Shown here: positions 12,101 through 22,870 of the stretch, one piece after another
Layout of the letters: each line of letters opens with the position of its first letter
Numbering within the stretch: the first letter of the stretch is position 1
From: Bimastos eiseni
Lineage: Eukaryota > Annelida > Clitellata > Crassiclitellata > Lumbricidae
Assembly: GCA_959347315.1 (NCBI GenBank)
Contig: OY365819.1
Location: 23,268,589-23,332,588, forward strand
DNA length: 64,000 nucleotides
Direction: 5' to 3'
The notes under the pieces: generated by a model
Database searches by the model: none
Told to the model about the DNA's origin: nothing
What the model saw: the letters and a program-made list of their open reading frames with translations, nothing else
Position numbers and translations under genes: made by a program

Positions 12101-13397
12101 GATACAGAACGACGAATGATTCGGAGACGCCTTAGATGAAAATAGGAAGGTAATTCTTATTGGGCAACTCGTGGATAAAAGGCGCTCTCTGCGTCATCCC
12201 AATATTCGTAAATTTATTTATAAGCAAAATGGTGCGCGGAAAACAAAAAGAATCCTCGGCGACGTGACCACTCATACACGTAGACCAGAACCAAGTAATG
12301 ATCGGTATTTGCGGCTCTATACAATGTGGCTGGGTAGCGGTGTAGTTTGGGTGAGGTGCAGCACTGCTGCTATGTCGTCACATTCAATGTCACGGGAATT
12401 AAATGATAGAAACAACATATACTGAAAAATGTTCTCTCAACTGAAGCAAGCATGAAAGATGATCAGTCTTTTGCACCAAGATTGAACTGACTACAGTTTA
12501 AAAAAAAAAAGCGTCAGGTAAATTAAACGAGGTTTCAATAGCTTTGAATGTATTTCCTTTTATAAACTGGCTTGCGATGCAAAGCGCATAAAGGTTAGGA
12601 TATTTATGCATGATGTCTTGGATGTCCTGTCGTATGTGATATTGGGAGTATCGTATATGACATTATGGGTCTCGATCTCATCCATACCTGACCCAGGTCG
12701 TAATTCACTCTGCTACACAGTAACTTAGTTCATCGGCCAACAGTACAACATCGAAGCATATTTGAAGTCGTATCATACTTGATTAATCGAAAATGCTATA
12801 ATGCCTAGCAACCTGAGACAACCTCCGTTGCGACAACCTCCGACAACCACCGTTGTCTGTCTTAGCATCTAAGGTGTAAGCGCTTGAGAAAAGCTAAGTT
12901 CCTCTGTAGTCTTGTTACTTTGAGATGGCTTTTGAGGAGTTTATACATATTGAAGTCGCGTTTTGCAAATTCGCCATCACGATTACGATTGTGCCATTGA
13001 TTGTACTTCCAAGTGAGCTGTTACTCAATACGCTAAGGAAACTGTGAGACAACACCTCGAAGAAAATGACATGGACATGAGAACAGTTCTAAGATACAAT
13101 CAGAGACAGACAGAAATGGAGCCATCGTGTATAAATTTCATTGTCGGCACACATCTGACAGAAGAGAGAGAGAAACACCATCGGTTAACACCACCGTCAC
13201 TCACTAATTGGCAGAGTTTCTGATACTGAAAATCTTTCTAAAATGTTTTACATCCAATTATTCATTTGTTAAGTGATTTTCGTAAGGACCCTGGTTGATA
13301 TTTTCTAATGACTGGACTTACCAGCAGCTTTTGTAATCAACGTAACAATCACCAGTAGCAGAAAACCGAGCAAACGTCTAGCACGAAGGATGGCCAT
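2783..13397 (-). CDS. Secreted mosaic protein: signal peptide, 2 chitin-binding, 4 EGF modules, Cys-rich C-terminal domain
   Basis: Eight exons were read on the - strand: 13322-13397, 10586-10864, 9318-9551, 8829-8942, 7040-7156, 6686-6802, 4730-4849 and 2783-3147. All have AG acceptors and GTAAG or GTGAG donors, and every junction is phase 1. Together they give 1,422 nt, or 473 residues. The ATG is followed by a basic-hydrophobic signal peptide ([20 protein letters not shown]). Exons 2 and 3 each encode a six-cysteine peritrophin/chitin-binding-like module with the shared core YQWCG-CxYF. Exons 4-7 are single EGF modules of the [11 protein letters not shown] type; three of these are close paralogues, so recent exon duplication is likely. 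Exon 8 is an unrecognised domain of about 120 residues. The expected role is extracellular chitin or glycan binding; the actual ligand is unknown. Small exons could have been missed in the long introns. Family assignment is by eye from motifs. Confidence 0.8.
3200..3900 (-). mobile_element. 3' fragment of a CR1-like non-LTR retrotransposon
   Basis: Frames at 3673-3900, 3320-3688 and 3222-3485 carry the reverse-transcriptase thumb and C-terminal signature seen more fully at 46517-47326: an [12 protein letters not shown] segment, then [31 protein letters not shown] and LVWRCL. Each frame is broken. The 3' end at about 3200 has the atatagcgcttcttcaag word shared with other copies in the window. 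It lies in the last intron of the mosaic gene, in the same orientation. Confidence 0.7.
3901..4308. other. Intronic spacer, nothing recognised
   Basis: This lies between the CR1-like fragment and the SINE in the last intron of the mosaic gene. The open frame at 4124-4432 on the - strand runs into the SINE and has no recognisable domain. Confidence 0.5.
4309..4482 (+). mobile_element. tRNA-derived SINE, family 2, copy 1
   Basis: It contains a B-box-like GGTTTGACCCTC (4319-4330) followed by a body found again at 51320-51450: words agggaccttgagcaagtcct, attgctctgcagtacaac and acttctgagcaaaagatgtt. It ends in an AT-rich tail. The 5' half with the A box is missing here but present in the other copy. 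The ccttgagcaag word occurs in conserved central domains of several animal SINEs; linking this copy to one of them is inference. Confidence 0.65.
5030..5340. repeat. 42-bp minisatellite, about 7 units
   Basis: Units read roughly tatgttgtgactggcattgc followed by ctatgctgggaatagtgttggc, with point variation between copies. Because 42 is a multiple of 3, both strands stay open: the - strand reads as [14 protein letters not shown] repeats and the + strand as [14 protein letters not shown] repeats. Both are artefacts of the tandem array, which sits in an intron of the mosaic gene. Confidence 0.95.
5753..6059. mobile_element. MITE-like element, about 307 bp, rich in gggtaccc palindromes
   Basis: Ends match as AAGGCTATCAA (5753) and the reverse complement of TTGACAGCCTT (6049-6059), with one mismatch. 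Inside, the palindrome gggtaccc and relatives (cgggtacccga, cgggtgccc) recur several times. Both flanks carry related cgtcataagcgccc words. No coding capacity; the open frames across it are accidental. I could not define a clean target duplication. Confidence 0.5.
6107..6575. mobile_element. hAT-like MITE with GTACCGAAT ends
   Basis: The left end tagggctgtaccgaat and the inverted right end aggttgtaccgatt are related. The subterminal regions are rich in ttcggccaaatacgaat-type words in opposite orientations (6140-6195 and 6470-6565). The length of about 470 bp and the absence of coding suit a non-autonomous DNA transposon. AT-rich flanks prevent a certain target-duplication call. Confidence 0.55.
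7655..7984. mobile_element. MITE with CAGGGCCCACGTGTATG terminal inverted repeats
   Basis: CAGGGCCCACGTGTATG at 7655-7671 is matched exactly by its reverse complement ending at 7984. Weaker symmetry extends inward to about 33 bp. The 330-bp interior is non-coding. CAGGG termini occur in hAT and several other DNA transposon groups. No convincing target duplication flanks it. It sits in an intron of the mosaic gene. Confidence 0.7.
7985..8828. other. Intronic stretch, nothing recognised
   Basis: This is intron between EGF exons of the mosaic gene. A GC-richer patch at about 8380-8680 has - strand open frames (8363-8578) without a recognisable domain. Confidence 0.45.
10237..10458 (-). pseudogene. 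Possible fragment of a seven-transmembrane receptor (TM6-TM7)
   Basis: About 73 codons, without a start, read as a long hydrophobic helix ([20 protein letters not shown]), a short loop, then [18 protein letters not shown] followed by a charged end (SATRDF). The spacing resembles TM6-loop-TM7-helix 8 of class A receptors, with TPCHILFY in the place of the usual NPxxY. It is bounded by stops, lies in an intron of the mosaic gene and cannot be functional on its own. The resemblance may be chance. Confidence 0.2.
11640..12150 (-). mobile_element. Remnant of a CR1-like 3' coding end
   Basis: Words such as attccaaagagtaggacc, accaatgaag and gggaattgcaatagtca align in order with the C-terminal part of the better copy at 46600-47040 (attccatgcaattgggcc, gtagccaatgcagg, acagtaatagtcaag). 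The - strand frame at 11776-11967 contains [10 protein letters not shown], matching LHWLPIQQRI of that copy. It is heavily decayed and lies in the first intron of the mosaic gene. Confidence 0.55.
12151..13321. other. First-intron sequence, no features
   Basis: AT-rich intron of the mosaic gene between the CR1-like remnant and the signal-peptide exon. It has short open frames only. An internal phrase cgacaacctccg recurs twice near 12810-12850. Confidence 0.4.
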
Positions 13398-13769
13398 TGC
13401 ATCGAGTAATTGCAATGAGGAAAATCAGTCGATATTACTAAGTCTCAAGTGAATTATCGCTTTGTTCGATGATCGCAGACGAGCGAACGGCTGCAGGCGA
13501 TCATTAAACTTGTTGACCTAATTTATATTAATTGGAGGTGGGGGAGTTCATTGCGTCATCGTGGTTGAATGAAGATAGCGAATGGAATTGGCTCACAAGG
13601 TAGGCCTAAGTATTGAGGACTTTGTCGTTTCTGCGCCACTCTTTCCTTCCCTCATTGTGTTTAAATGTTAAGTTAGGTTTTAATTAATAGAGAACCAGCG
13701 AGAATGATAGAGCGCAATCAGAAGAGAAAGAGATCGAGAGATGAAGAGAAGGATCTGAGCGTGATAGAG

Positions 13770-13835
13770 ATAGAAAGACTGATATATATAGATGTAAATA
13801 TATAGATATTATAGATAGATAGATAGACAGACAGA

Positions 13836-13931
<96 letters not shown>
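13770..13931. repeat. (GATA/GACA)n microsatellite
   Basis: A compound run of gata and gaca tetranucleotides, starting imperfectly at 13770 and dense from about 13810. It lies upstream of the mosaic gene start. The surrounding 13,930-14,220 bp are purine-rich (gagaga). Confidence 0.95.
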
Positions 13932-15185
13932 GTGAGATAAACATAGAGAAAAAGATGAGAAAGATTTGTAGCGGGCGGCTCGCTTTCTGTATCTCCTCCG
14001 CTCTCTTTATAAAGAGAGGAAAACGGTAGGATATAAAGAGACAGAAAGAGAGAGAACTCAATAGCGAGAGAGCAAGATGGAGTAAAAAAGATGGGAAGGA
14101 TTTCTCACGTTCTCTTGTTGAGAATGGGTAAGACAGAGGAAGTGAATGAATGAGAGAAAGAGAGAAAGAGTACGCGAGAGGAGAGCAGGGGAGAGAAAGA
14201 GCGAAACTCTCTTTCTCCTGAAAGCTATAGCTACATGTACGTCGGTGATGACACGGCCTCGGGTTTGGATAGCCTCTGACCTAAAGTGGCGCTATATAAA
14301 TGCTTGATCACAATTGCAATTAATTAAATTGTGTAATTGTAAACAGTTCTGAATAATAATAATCTGATTGTAGGACAATATCCCTGAACACAACCTATCC
14401 AAATCAATTCAGTTTGTTTGTGTCGTCGAACGTTCTTTAAAACCTGTTGTCATTAATTTAATTACAGCTAAAGATCAATTGTGACTGTTTCTTGTTTGAC
14501 AGAAACATCGCTAACTCAAATAAAAACTGGACAAATTCTCAGGAGCTTTTGAATCGTCGACAGTTGACACATTTCGAAACTCGAGATGCAATTCTTATAA
14601 AGTGTATGGTAGTGTTTGATCGCCGACTCGCAACAGACGTCCATGTTTTCAGCACTGGATAATAAGCCTAAGCATTTAAATAATAATGATTTTTGAAAAA
14701 CTGTGAGAACTATATAAATTTAGATTGACATCATTTGCTTTGAAGTTCTATATCTAGATAATTAAATCTGCCAATAACGTCCACTTCTTTATCCTATTTC
14801 TATTCTACTCTTAAATCTGTCTTCTTTGGCCGAGTTTGGACTAGGAGCGCCTTTGAGTAGATGTCTTGAAGAGGCACCATATCAAGTAACATTGATTAAT
14901 AATTTGACTTCAAAAGCAAATACAAACTAGATAATTATTATGATGTCACATCATAATATATGCACACAATCTAAGACGGTCTCGTGGGTCGCAAATTTTT
15001 TTTAGCCGGCGGCTCGTTGTCTGAGGGTCGTAGTTTGCCCACCTCTGAGACTCTCAGACAGTCCACACAATACTTAAATAGTTCAAGCTGCCACGCCAAA
15101 CTAGAGAGCTTTGATTGATTAAATTAATGTAATCTTTGAACGGCCTTGATCAGCCGTTATCGATTTGAAAGTCATAGTTTCTGAG
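13932..15185. other. Intergenic, nothing coding
   Basis: Purine-rich to about 14,220, then AT-rich. A gtggcgctatataaatgc word at about 14,285-14,303 resembles the 3' ends of CR1-like and SINE copies elsewhere in the window and may be a small remnant. Confidence 0.4.
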
Positions 15186-15189
15186 TGTA

Positions 15190-15190
<1 letters not shown>

Positions 15191-15242
<52 letters not shown>

Positions 15243-15480
15243 GCCTATTACAAAAGCCCCCAGGACAAAAGCCTCTCTAACACATGCCCCGTACAAAAGC
15301 CTCTGAAATAAATACCCCGTACAAAGACCTCTCTTACAAATATCCACGTACAAAAGTCTCTCTGACAAATACCCCGCACCAAAGCCTCTCTGACAAATAC
15401 CCCGTACAAAAGCCTCTCTAGCAGATGCCCCTGTACAAAATATTTGCCTAGGACAAGAGCCCCAGGACGAAAGCTTCTGT
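15191..15480. repeat. (TA)n tract plus about 30-bp minisatellite
   Basis: About 24 TA dinucleotides (15191-15239) lead into roughly seven degenerate units built on acaaaagcctctctgacaaa followed by taccccgt (15248-15440). The - strand open frame at 15150-15515 is produced by these repeats and is not a gene. Confidence 0.85.
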
Positions 15481-16319
15481 CTATAGGGGTTTAGTGAAAA
15501 TATATTTTTCATCATTTCAACTTCTAGTCAAGAAAAATATATTTTGCAGTCTATCTAGCATCAGTTTTAGCACGAATAATTATTCACTGATCGAGCTATT
15601 TTTTAAATCCAACTAATATGCGTGTACAATGTAGGCTACATGTATACATGTACATTGTATGCAGCCATAGGAACATTCACAACCAAATGCAAGATGAGAG
15701 CAGTCGAAGCGGTTTATTATATTTCCAACCACACAGAGAACGATCGAGACATACAAGTCTACAAAAAAACAACAAAATTTGAAAATTGGCAACTGACTAT
15801 GATGTCATGGGCTTACAGTAAACACAGCGAGGCAATAATAATTACTGCGCAATTAAGTTGATTCATTAGCGTAAATTTAATAATTCATTAGAGAAAGCAA
15901 ACATTCTATCAAATGACAAGTTCATTTGTGAATTCCATAGTTATTTTTGGATGCTACAACACTGTATTATAGTTATACAGTCACTGACGTATCATATTTA
16001 CACACACAAATTTAAGGTTAATTAATAAAACAATAATTAGGCTACAGTCTGTACCGCGCGTTATCATCTGCCGTCGAAGAGAGTGCTGGGCTAATGTGCT
16101 ATAATCTGGGGCTTTAATCTGGGAAGTTTTGTCAAGGGGCTTTAGTCCAAGCACCTTAAATCCGTTTCCCATGGGTTTTAGCCGTCTTGCTTAATGCAGT
16201 ATAGCAGAAAAATAGGCCAACAGATTTCCTAATGAAGGGCAGAAGGACGCCGTCTGTGAAGAACGTTGTCCTCTGGAGCCCCGGTGGCAGAGCGATGACT
16301 GCAACAGACGTCATGTGAT

Positions 16320-17640
16320 GTGCAGTGTAATTTCAACTATTACACAAACATGACCTCAAAGGCGGTAATTAATCGTTGGGTTAATTTCGCTGTAAAAATT
16401 GGACCTCAGCCAAGGTTGGTGATCTCCTTTAATTGTTGTCTGACAGACGAAGTAGTGAGCGCGATAAGGCACATGGATAAGCTCTCTCATGCCATTAAGA
16501 GACAATCGCGAAAGTCGGATCATACTATCGATACAAATATCAATAGTCTCCCGTAGCCTATATCAGTAGCCTCGCCCATTGTGAAGCACATATGACCCGA
16601 CATCAAAATGTCAAGCATGGCTCCTCATGGTATCGCCTGTCAACATTATAAATGACACACACCAGCCACATAAAGTGAAATCTAGATATCAGTAATAATT
16701 TATTATATAGTAATTTATTGCTATATCAGAGAACTTCCAAGTACCTTTCAATAGAACTTCTTGCTAGACGAAAGATAATAGAGTTCCTTAAGAACAGCGA
16801 CCCGTTCTCTAACCCGCTGTTTACAACAGCGGAGTCATTGGGGAAGGAGTATAGTGCAACGGATGACACACTGGCGTGCAGACTTACTGAGGAACTGAGT
16901 TCGATCACAGAATACTCCGCAATGATGCTTAGTCCTTGGTCTTACAATGGTTTGCCAGACTAGCAGGGTACACCTGAAACGTTCTTTTAAATGCATGCAT
17001 GCGTGGTTCTGCTACATAATGTGTAGAGGTTGACTAGTCTTACGCTACACTAGGGCGTTGGTCAAATTAGATGCGTAACGCAATGAGGCCTTGCATGATT
17101 GCACCGTTGAATTCGACTCCTGTAATAACGTGTCATCACTCGTTGATGCTATGTCTGTAATGATAGTTCTCTAGGCATATTCATTGATACTGCGAAAGCT
17201 TTTGACATGGTCAATCACTATATTGTACTCATTAAGTTAGACAACCTTGGTATCCGCGGCATAGCACTTAATTGATTCAATTGTTATCTAGGCATATTCA
17301 TTGATACTGAGAAGGTTTTTGACACGGTCAATCACGATATTTTACTCATTAAGTTAGACAACCTCGGTATCCGTGGCAGAGCACTTAAATTGTTCAATTG
17401 TTATCTTACCCATCGATACCAGCAGGTAAAATGCAATGACTTGATATCGTTGCTCAGTCTACTAAAATATGGAGTTACATTACTTTTCTTAATTTTCATT
17501 ATTGACATGCCTAAAGTCTCTTCATACTTCAATTTTTGCTTTTTGCTGATGACACAAATATTTTTTATTCCCATAAATCCTACGAAAAATTATTTGAAAT
17601 AGTTAATCAGGAACTGGAGCATGTTAGTGACTGGTTCAGA
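16320..17640 (+). pseudogene. Broken non-LTR reverse transcriptase
   Basis: The segment at 16320-16556 contains CCLTDEVVSAIRHMDKLSHA, typical of the linker before the RT domain in CR1/L2-like elements. At 17,170-17,400 the catalytic-core words IDTAKAFDMVNHYIVLIKLDN and GIRG occur twice in tandem. At 17,540-17,636 a frame-shifted F/LADDTNIFY-type segment and EHVSDWF follow. Frames change repeatedly, so it is non-functional. The 3' side is cut directly by Ty3/Gypsy DNA at 17,641. Confidence 0.6.
17171..17404 (+). repeat. 117-bp tandem duplication within the RT remnant
   Basis: Two head-to-tail copies (17171-17287 and 17288-17404) start at ctaggcatattcattgatac and share the motif encoding KAFD-VNH. 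They differ by a few substitutions and a short indel. Confidence 0.85.
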
Positions 17641-17840
17641 TAAGGATCAGGTAATCGTGGGGCTTCACTTGGTGGAGGTTGAGATGAGTCGGTCGGCCAA
17701 TATGGGCCGATGCTCGGACGGTCAAGTGCCGTCATACGAAGGGTTAATGTCCGACCTTCCGGAGGAGGTTCGCCTAATATCCTGACGCGATTGGGTGAAC
17801 TGCTGCGGGATTTTAGCGATGTCTTTTCCGAAGGTGAATT
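17641..17840 (+). mobile_element. Duplicated fragment of a Ty3/Gypsy pol
   Basis: Near-identical to 18288-18488 (taaggatcaggtaatcg through tcttttccgaagg), with scattered differences and small deletions that shift the frame. It corresponds to the segment between protease and reverse transcriptase. It joins the non-LTR RT remnant on its left without spacer. Confidence 0.8.
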
Positions 17841-18186
17841 TTATCTTACAACTATTGCTATCGGATCACCCAGGAGACCCAATTAGTGATCGGAAAATCC
17901 CGCTTGTTAGAGCCACCTGGGGATTTTCAAGGTGACAATGAACCCCAATTATAGTTTTTAAAATATTATACGTTTGTGAAAATAACAATTCTTTGCATAA
18001 TATTAACTGAAAATTGAACTGAACTTAATTAATAACATAGCTATCCAAGTCACTGCGATTTATTCATGACATGATAGTTAAAGAGTAAAGTATCTTTAAC
18101 TTAAGACACTTAATCTCTCATCCCTGTTCGTCCAGTATGCATGTAGCAATCCTCCACTTAGACTTAAACTGACTGAGGCCCAGGAA

Positions 18187-18842
18187 ATTAAACCGGGCGT
18201 TCATTTTGCTCGGGTCGTGCTGGGAGATAGCGCCGACACAACTCGATTGAGAGTAGTTAACTTAAGTGACTACTCTGTCCAGTTCGGTAAGGATCAGGTA
18301 ATCGCGGGGCTTCACCCGGTGGAGGTTGAGATGAGTCGGTCGGCCGATATGGGCCGATGCTCGGACGGTCAAGTGCCGTCATACGAAAGGTTAATGTCCG
18401 ACCTTCCGGAGGAGGTTTCGCCTAATACCCGGACGCGATTGGGTGAACTGCTGCGGGAGTTTAGCGATGTCTTTTCCGAAGGAGAATTAGATCTTGGAAA
18501 GACGTCGATCTTGAAGCATAGGATTGTCACGTGGAACGCGCCCCTGTGAGGCAGCGCGTTTAACGTGAACAGCCGCTTCCCCATCGAGTGGCGATCGATG
18601 AACAGCTGAACAACTGCTGGCGGCCGAACGAATAGAACCAGCTGCTAGCGAGTGGTCGTCTCATGTGGTGTTGGCCCGGAAAAACGACGGGACCTTATGG
18701 TTTGCATAGACTTTCGGCAATTTAACGAGCGGACGAGGAAGTACTCGTACCCGCTTCCTCGGATAGATGAGTGCCTGGATGCGTAGCTGGCGGTGGGTGG
18801 TTCAGTACGCTGGACCTACGTAGCGGTTACCATCAGGTCTAT
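18187..18842 (+). pseudogene. Ty3/Gypsy-type pol fragment (pre-RT and start of RT)
   Basis: The first frame (to 18549) contains LGELLREFSDVFSEGELDLG, the usual lead-in to Gypsy RT. After a frame shift the region to 18,842 reads as the first RT motifs, ending in FSTLDLRSGYHQV, where the catalytic D of motif A lies. Coding similarity stops abruptly there and AT-rich DNA follows. No LTRs, integrase or RNase H were found, so this is a truncated relic. Confidence 0.75.
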
Positions 18843-19391
18843 AAGTATAAAGAATGCATAGCCTATGTACAACATGTACAATATTTAATACGTATGTGTA
18901 TATACTTCTATGTAATGCACGTATGTGTACAAAACTGTACATCTATATATATGTTAATGTATATAGGCCTACAGTGCTTTTTTCTATAAAAAATGTGCGA
19001 GAACGCATTAGTGGGCCTATTGTCGACAGAAATGAGGCTAAAATTGGTTACTAAATAAAATAAATTTTATGGGACACAATGATCACAATTAGTGGCGTCG
19101 TCGGCCTTGAAAATTTCGTACGCAATAGCGGCAATACGCATGTTCCGCACATGATGTTCATTTAAAACATATTGAAAGATGTACCATAATTTCGTTAAAG
19201 TTGATCTTTTATCTTTCTTTTGGTACGCAATTGCGTATTTTGCTTCCATGCAGCGCCGCCACTAATCGCAATATATATTCTTACTTATAAATTTTAGGGT
19301 ATAATCCAGCAATAGCGGTTTTTTATTATTTTACTATTATGTGAAGTGCAGTAGCGTTTTTATTTTATCAATACATACTCAGTCCCGTTTT
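18843..19391. other. AT-rich intergenic, no features
   Basis: Lies between the Gypsy relic and the minisatellite carrying the Polinton. Contains acatgtac-type words and only short open frames. Confidence 0.4.
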
Positions 19392-19630
19392 TGCGGATTT
19401 TCATCTATCCAGCTACCATTTAAGCATTATTTTTTGTTTTCATCAATCAAGCGTTTTTAGGCATTATTCTTTTGGTCCATCTAGTTTCATTTAAATATTA
19501 TTGTTTACATCAATCCAGCTTCCATTTTATCATTATATTCTTTCTCATCTATCCAGCTTTCATTTAAGCATTTTTGTTTTTGTCAATCCAGCTTCTGCTT
19601 AGGTCAAACAATGAATTCTTTTCATCTATA
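19392..19630. repeat. About 31-bp minisatellite, left half (6-7 units)
   Basis: Degenerate units of the form ttttcatcaatccagcttcc followed by atttaagcat. The array is interrupted at 19630 by the Polinton and resumes at 26570. The same unit forms arrays at 43081-43545 and, inverted, at 63690-63895. Confidence 0.85.
19625..19630. repeat. Left target-site duplication CATCTA
   Basis: CATCTA here and at 26570-26575 are the first bases outside each Polinton end. Joining them restores a normal minisatellite unit (ttttCATCTAtccagc). Six-base duplications are usual for Polintons. Confidence 0.85.
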
Positions 19631-19833
19631 GTAGTAGGGAATCCAGCTATCTGGCTCATTAACCATAATATTGGTCAATTCACCCACCTAATAGTTTACA
19701 AAAACGTATTATAAACGTATAACTAGGTTACAGAAACCAATTCATACGCAAAATTAAGCTCTAGGTTAAACATCAACCGATACAGTCTAATAGGTCCAAA
19801 AAAACCGGAAAATTTCCAATAGTTTCGATGATG
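19631..19833 (+). repeat. Polinton left terminal inverted repeat
   Basis: Matches the reverse complement of about 26368-26569 over roughly 200 bp, from the gtagNagggaatcc end through tattggtcaattcaccca and taataggtccaaaaaa to ggaaatttccaatagt, with substitutions and small indels. The left end has two extra bases (TA) before the shared start. Confidence 0.9.
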
Positions 19834-19905
19834 AGTTCAAAAAACAAACAAAATCTTGCATAATATAAAATTAATGAAAATATTTTCTCACAACAGCTCA
19901 AAGGA

Positions 19906-22870
19906 ATGTCATCCCAATATAAAACGGAATACTCGAAGAATACTTTTATTGAACTGAGAAAAATTGCGAAACAAAAGGGTATGGTTGGTTATACGAGGCT
20001 GCGTAAAGCAGATTTTATTAGTAAAATTGAAGCTCACGGGGCTCAAACACTCATCCCCTCACATTTTGCACCAATCTCATCCAACGCTACTTTGCTGGAC
20101 GCATCCATTGCAGACATTGGAATACCAACACTCATTCCTATGCCGGTCTCAGCGGTACAAAAAGTCCTTGATAACACAAAATCCGCGATTAATACATTCG
20201 CAAAGTGGATTGAAGGGTACATACCCGAAGAACCAAAGAGAAAGGTGAAAGAGAAGATAGAAGCACTGAAAGCTAAAGTTAATTCTATATTCGGTAAAAT
20301 TCTTATGAAAACACGCGAAATAAAAGAGACGGCCAAAGCTATCAAAGGCTTCACGAAACAATACACGATCGAAGGAGTAGACGGAATTGACGCCTCAACT
20401 TTTTTAACACCATTCAAGCACAAGTTGTAGACCTGTTGACAAGAAATCGACAGACTAAGGTCCATTTTTTCCTCACCTGCTCAATGGAGCGCGTTGACAT
20501 GAAATCTGGTGAAGTTGATTTCAAAGATATACCATTCCGCTCGATAACTGAAGTGGTTTTAGACTCTACTGATGCCAGTGAAATTAACAACAATGCGAAA
20601 GATAAAATCATAGAATCAGATGCGTGGTAGTAACTTGAGCTTCAGAGCAGTTGTCAAGCTGGATATCAATACGGTTGTTTACAAACCGTTGAAGGTTAGT
20701 TCTTACATTCCACTACCAAAATGTTTAGTGAGTAAAAAGAGTATTATCAATATGAAGAACGTAGACGAAGAATGCTTCAAGTGGTGTGTAACGAGAGACT
20801 TAAACCCCGTTGAGGAACATCCGGAAAGAATTACGAAAGAATTAATAAAACCATCTGAGGAACTTGATTGGTCCAGCATTGAATTCCCAGTTGCAGCTGA
20901 TGCTAATGTGATAAGTAAGTTTGAGAGGAATAATAATATTAGTATTAATGTTTTTGGTCATGAGAAAGATGTTTACCTATTCCCACCATATTTATCGAAG
21001 CACGAGAGCGATATTAGTGTAGACCTATTACTCATTTCTGACGAACAAAAGAAGCATTATTGTTGGATAAAGAACTTCAACAGACTGATGGCGGTTCATA
21101 ACGTAAACTCATACACTTCGATGAAATATTGTAAAAAGATGCTTGATAGGATATGAGGAGCTAGAGTCATAAAAAAGACATCGAGTACTGTTCCCAACAC
21201 GCCGCTCAAAAGATAGAACTTCCACAACCAGGAACTCTGTTGAGTTCAATAAATTATTATAGAAAGATGAGAGTTTCCTTTGTCGTGTTCGCCGATTTTG
21301 AATCTTTCATTAAACCTAAAGACACTTGTCAACCAGATCCCAACATGTCTTACACCAACAGATATCAAAAACATGTCCTAAGTTCTTTATGTTATTATAT
21401 AAAATGTTTTGACGATGATCTATATTCACAAGCTCCTGTGACGTTCACAGCAAAGAGCGAATACGATGATGTAGCTCAGATATTCATAGATACTCTTATA
21501 GGAAATATAAAAGATATTTATAATCGATTTAAATTTCCTAAGAAAATGATATTCGGACAGAAAGAACAGGCGCTATTCGATTCCGCTACCGTTTGTCACA
21601 TATGCGAAGGCGAACTGGGTACAGATCGAGTTATAGACCATTGCCATTAAACTGGAAAATATAGAGGCGCCGCTCAAAATTTTTTTAATCTAAATTATAA
21701 AGTCCCCAAGTTTTTCCCAGTATTGTTTCATAATCTATCCGGTTATGACAGTCATCTATTAGTAAAGATATTACGAGGTGGTGATAACAAAAAGATTAGC
21801 TACATTCCTAGCAACGAAGAAAAGTATATCTCATTTGGCAGAGAGCTCGTGGTCGATAAATTTACGAATGAAGAAAATAAGGAAATATTAGTTAAACGAG
21901 AATTGCGCTTTATCAATAGTCTTAAATTTATGGCATCGAGTCTCGGCGCTTTATCGAAGAACCTAGGGAAAGATCAGTGTAAGAATGTAAGCAAACACTA
22001 CTCTGGTAGTCAGCTCGATCTCATACTTAGAAAAAGAGGAGTGTACACTTACGATTATGTTGATGCCGTCGACCGACTGAACGAAACAGAACTACCACCA
22101 AAGTCAGCATTCTACTCAATACATAACGACTCAGACATTAGTAACGAGGACTACAACCATGCATAGACGGTATGGAAGGAATTCGGATTTAAGACGTTGG
22201 GAGAATACCACGATTTATATAACGTGACTGATGTTCTCCTGCTTGCTGATGTATTTGAGAATTTTAGAGATGCATGCAATGAGAAGTATGGTCTAGAACC
22301 CGCTTGGTCTTATACTTCTCCAGGTCTTGCTTGGGACGCCGCATTGAAGTTGACTGGAGTAGAGTTAAAGATTAGTCGAAGGATCGGTTGCGTTAAAACT
22401 TATCCCAAACTAGAACGATAAAGTAAAGTACATAGTCCATTACGAAGATTTGAAGCAGTAAGAAAGCTTAGGTTTGAAGAAAACAAAAATTCATCGTGGA
22501 ATTAAATTTGAAGAAAGTGCTTGGTTGAAAAAGTATATCGATCTAAATACCAACCTGAGGACTAAAGCCACCAACGATTTCGAGAAAGACTTTTTCAAAC
22601 TAATGAACAATGGCGTGTTTGGTAAGATGAGTGAAAACATAGAGGCCCGTGCAGACATAACATTGGTTTGCAGTGAGAAGGAAGCTATTAAGCTAGCAGC
22701 GAGAACGAGTTACGACACTCGAATTATTTTTGATGAAAAATTAATTGCCATTCACATGAAACGGACGAAGCTATATTACAAGAGGCCTATACTGGCATGT
22801 GCATTTGTTGCACTACCTCGACTATTGAGATATATTGTACCACTCGATCTGGTGACTTTTATCAATGACT
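19906..22870 (+). pseudogene. polB: Polinton protein-primed DNA polymerase B, broken
   Basis: The N-terminal piece (19906-20430) has a SAP-like motif (LRKIAKQKGMVGYTRLRKAD). Segments follow at 20436-20630, 20620-21156, 21240-22421 and 22474-22902. Exonuclease motifs are visible: FADFESF (about 21290), FHNLSGYDSHLL (about 21725) and YHDLYNVTDVLLLADVF (about 22205). In-frame stops lie at 21648-21650 and 22164-22166, frame changes near 20430, 20625 and 21160-21240, and a small deletion near 22,400-22,470 removes polymerase motif A. The motif-B region (FFKLMNNGVFGKMSEN) survives. Motif C (DTD) is lost at the deletion near 22,870. It cannot replicate DNA. The order exonuclease-then-palm and the family are clear. 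Confidence 0.9.

Noticed and set aside
13684..14061. Ser/Leu/Tyr repeat protein on the - strand
   Set aside because: It is a translation of the GATA/GACA microsatellite.
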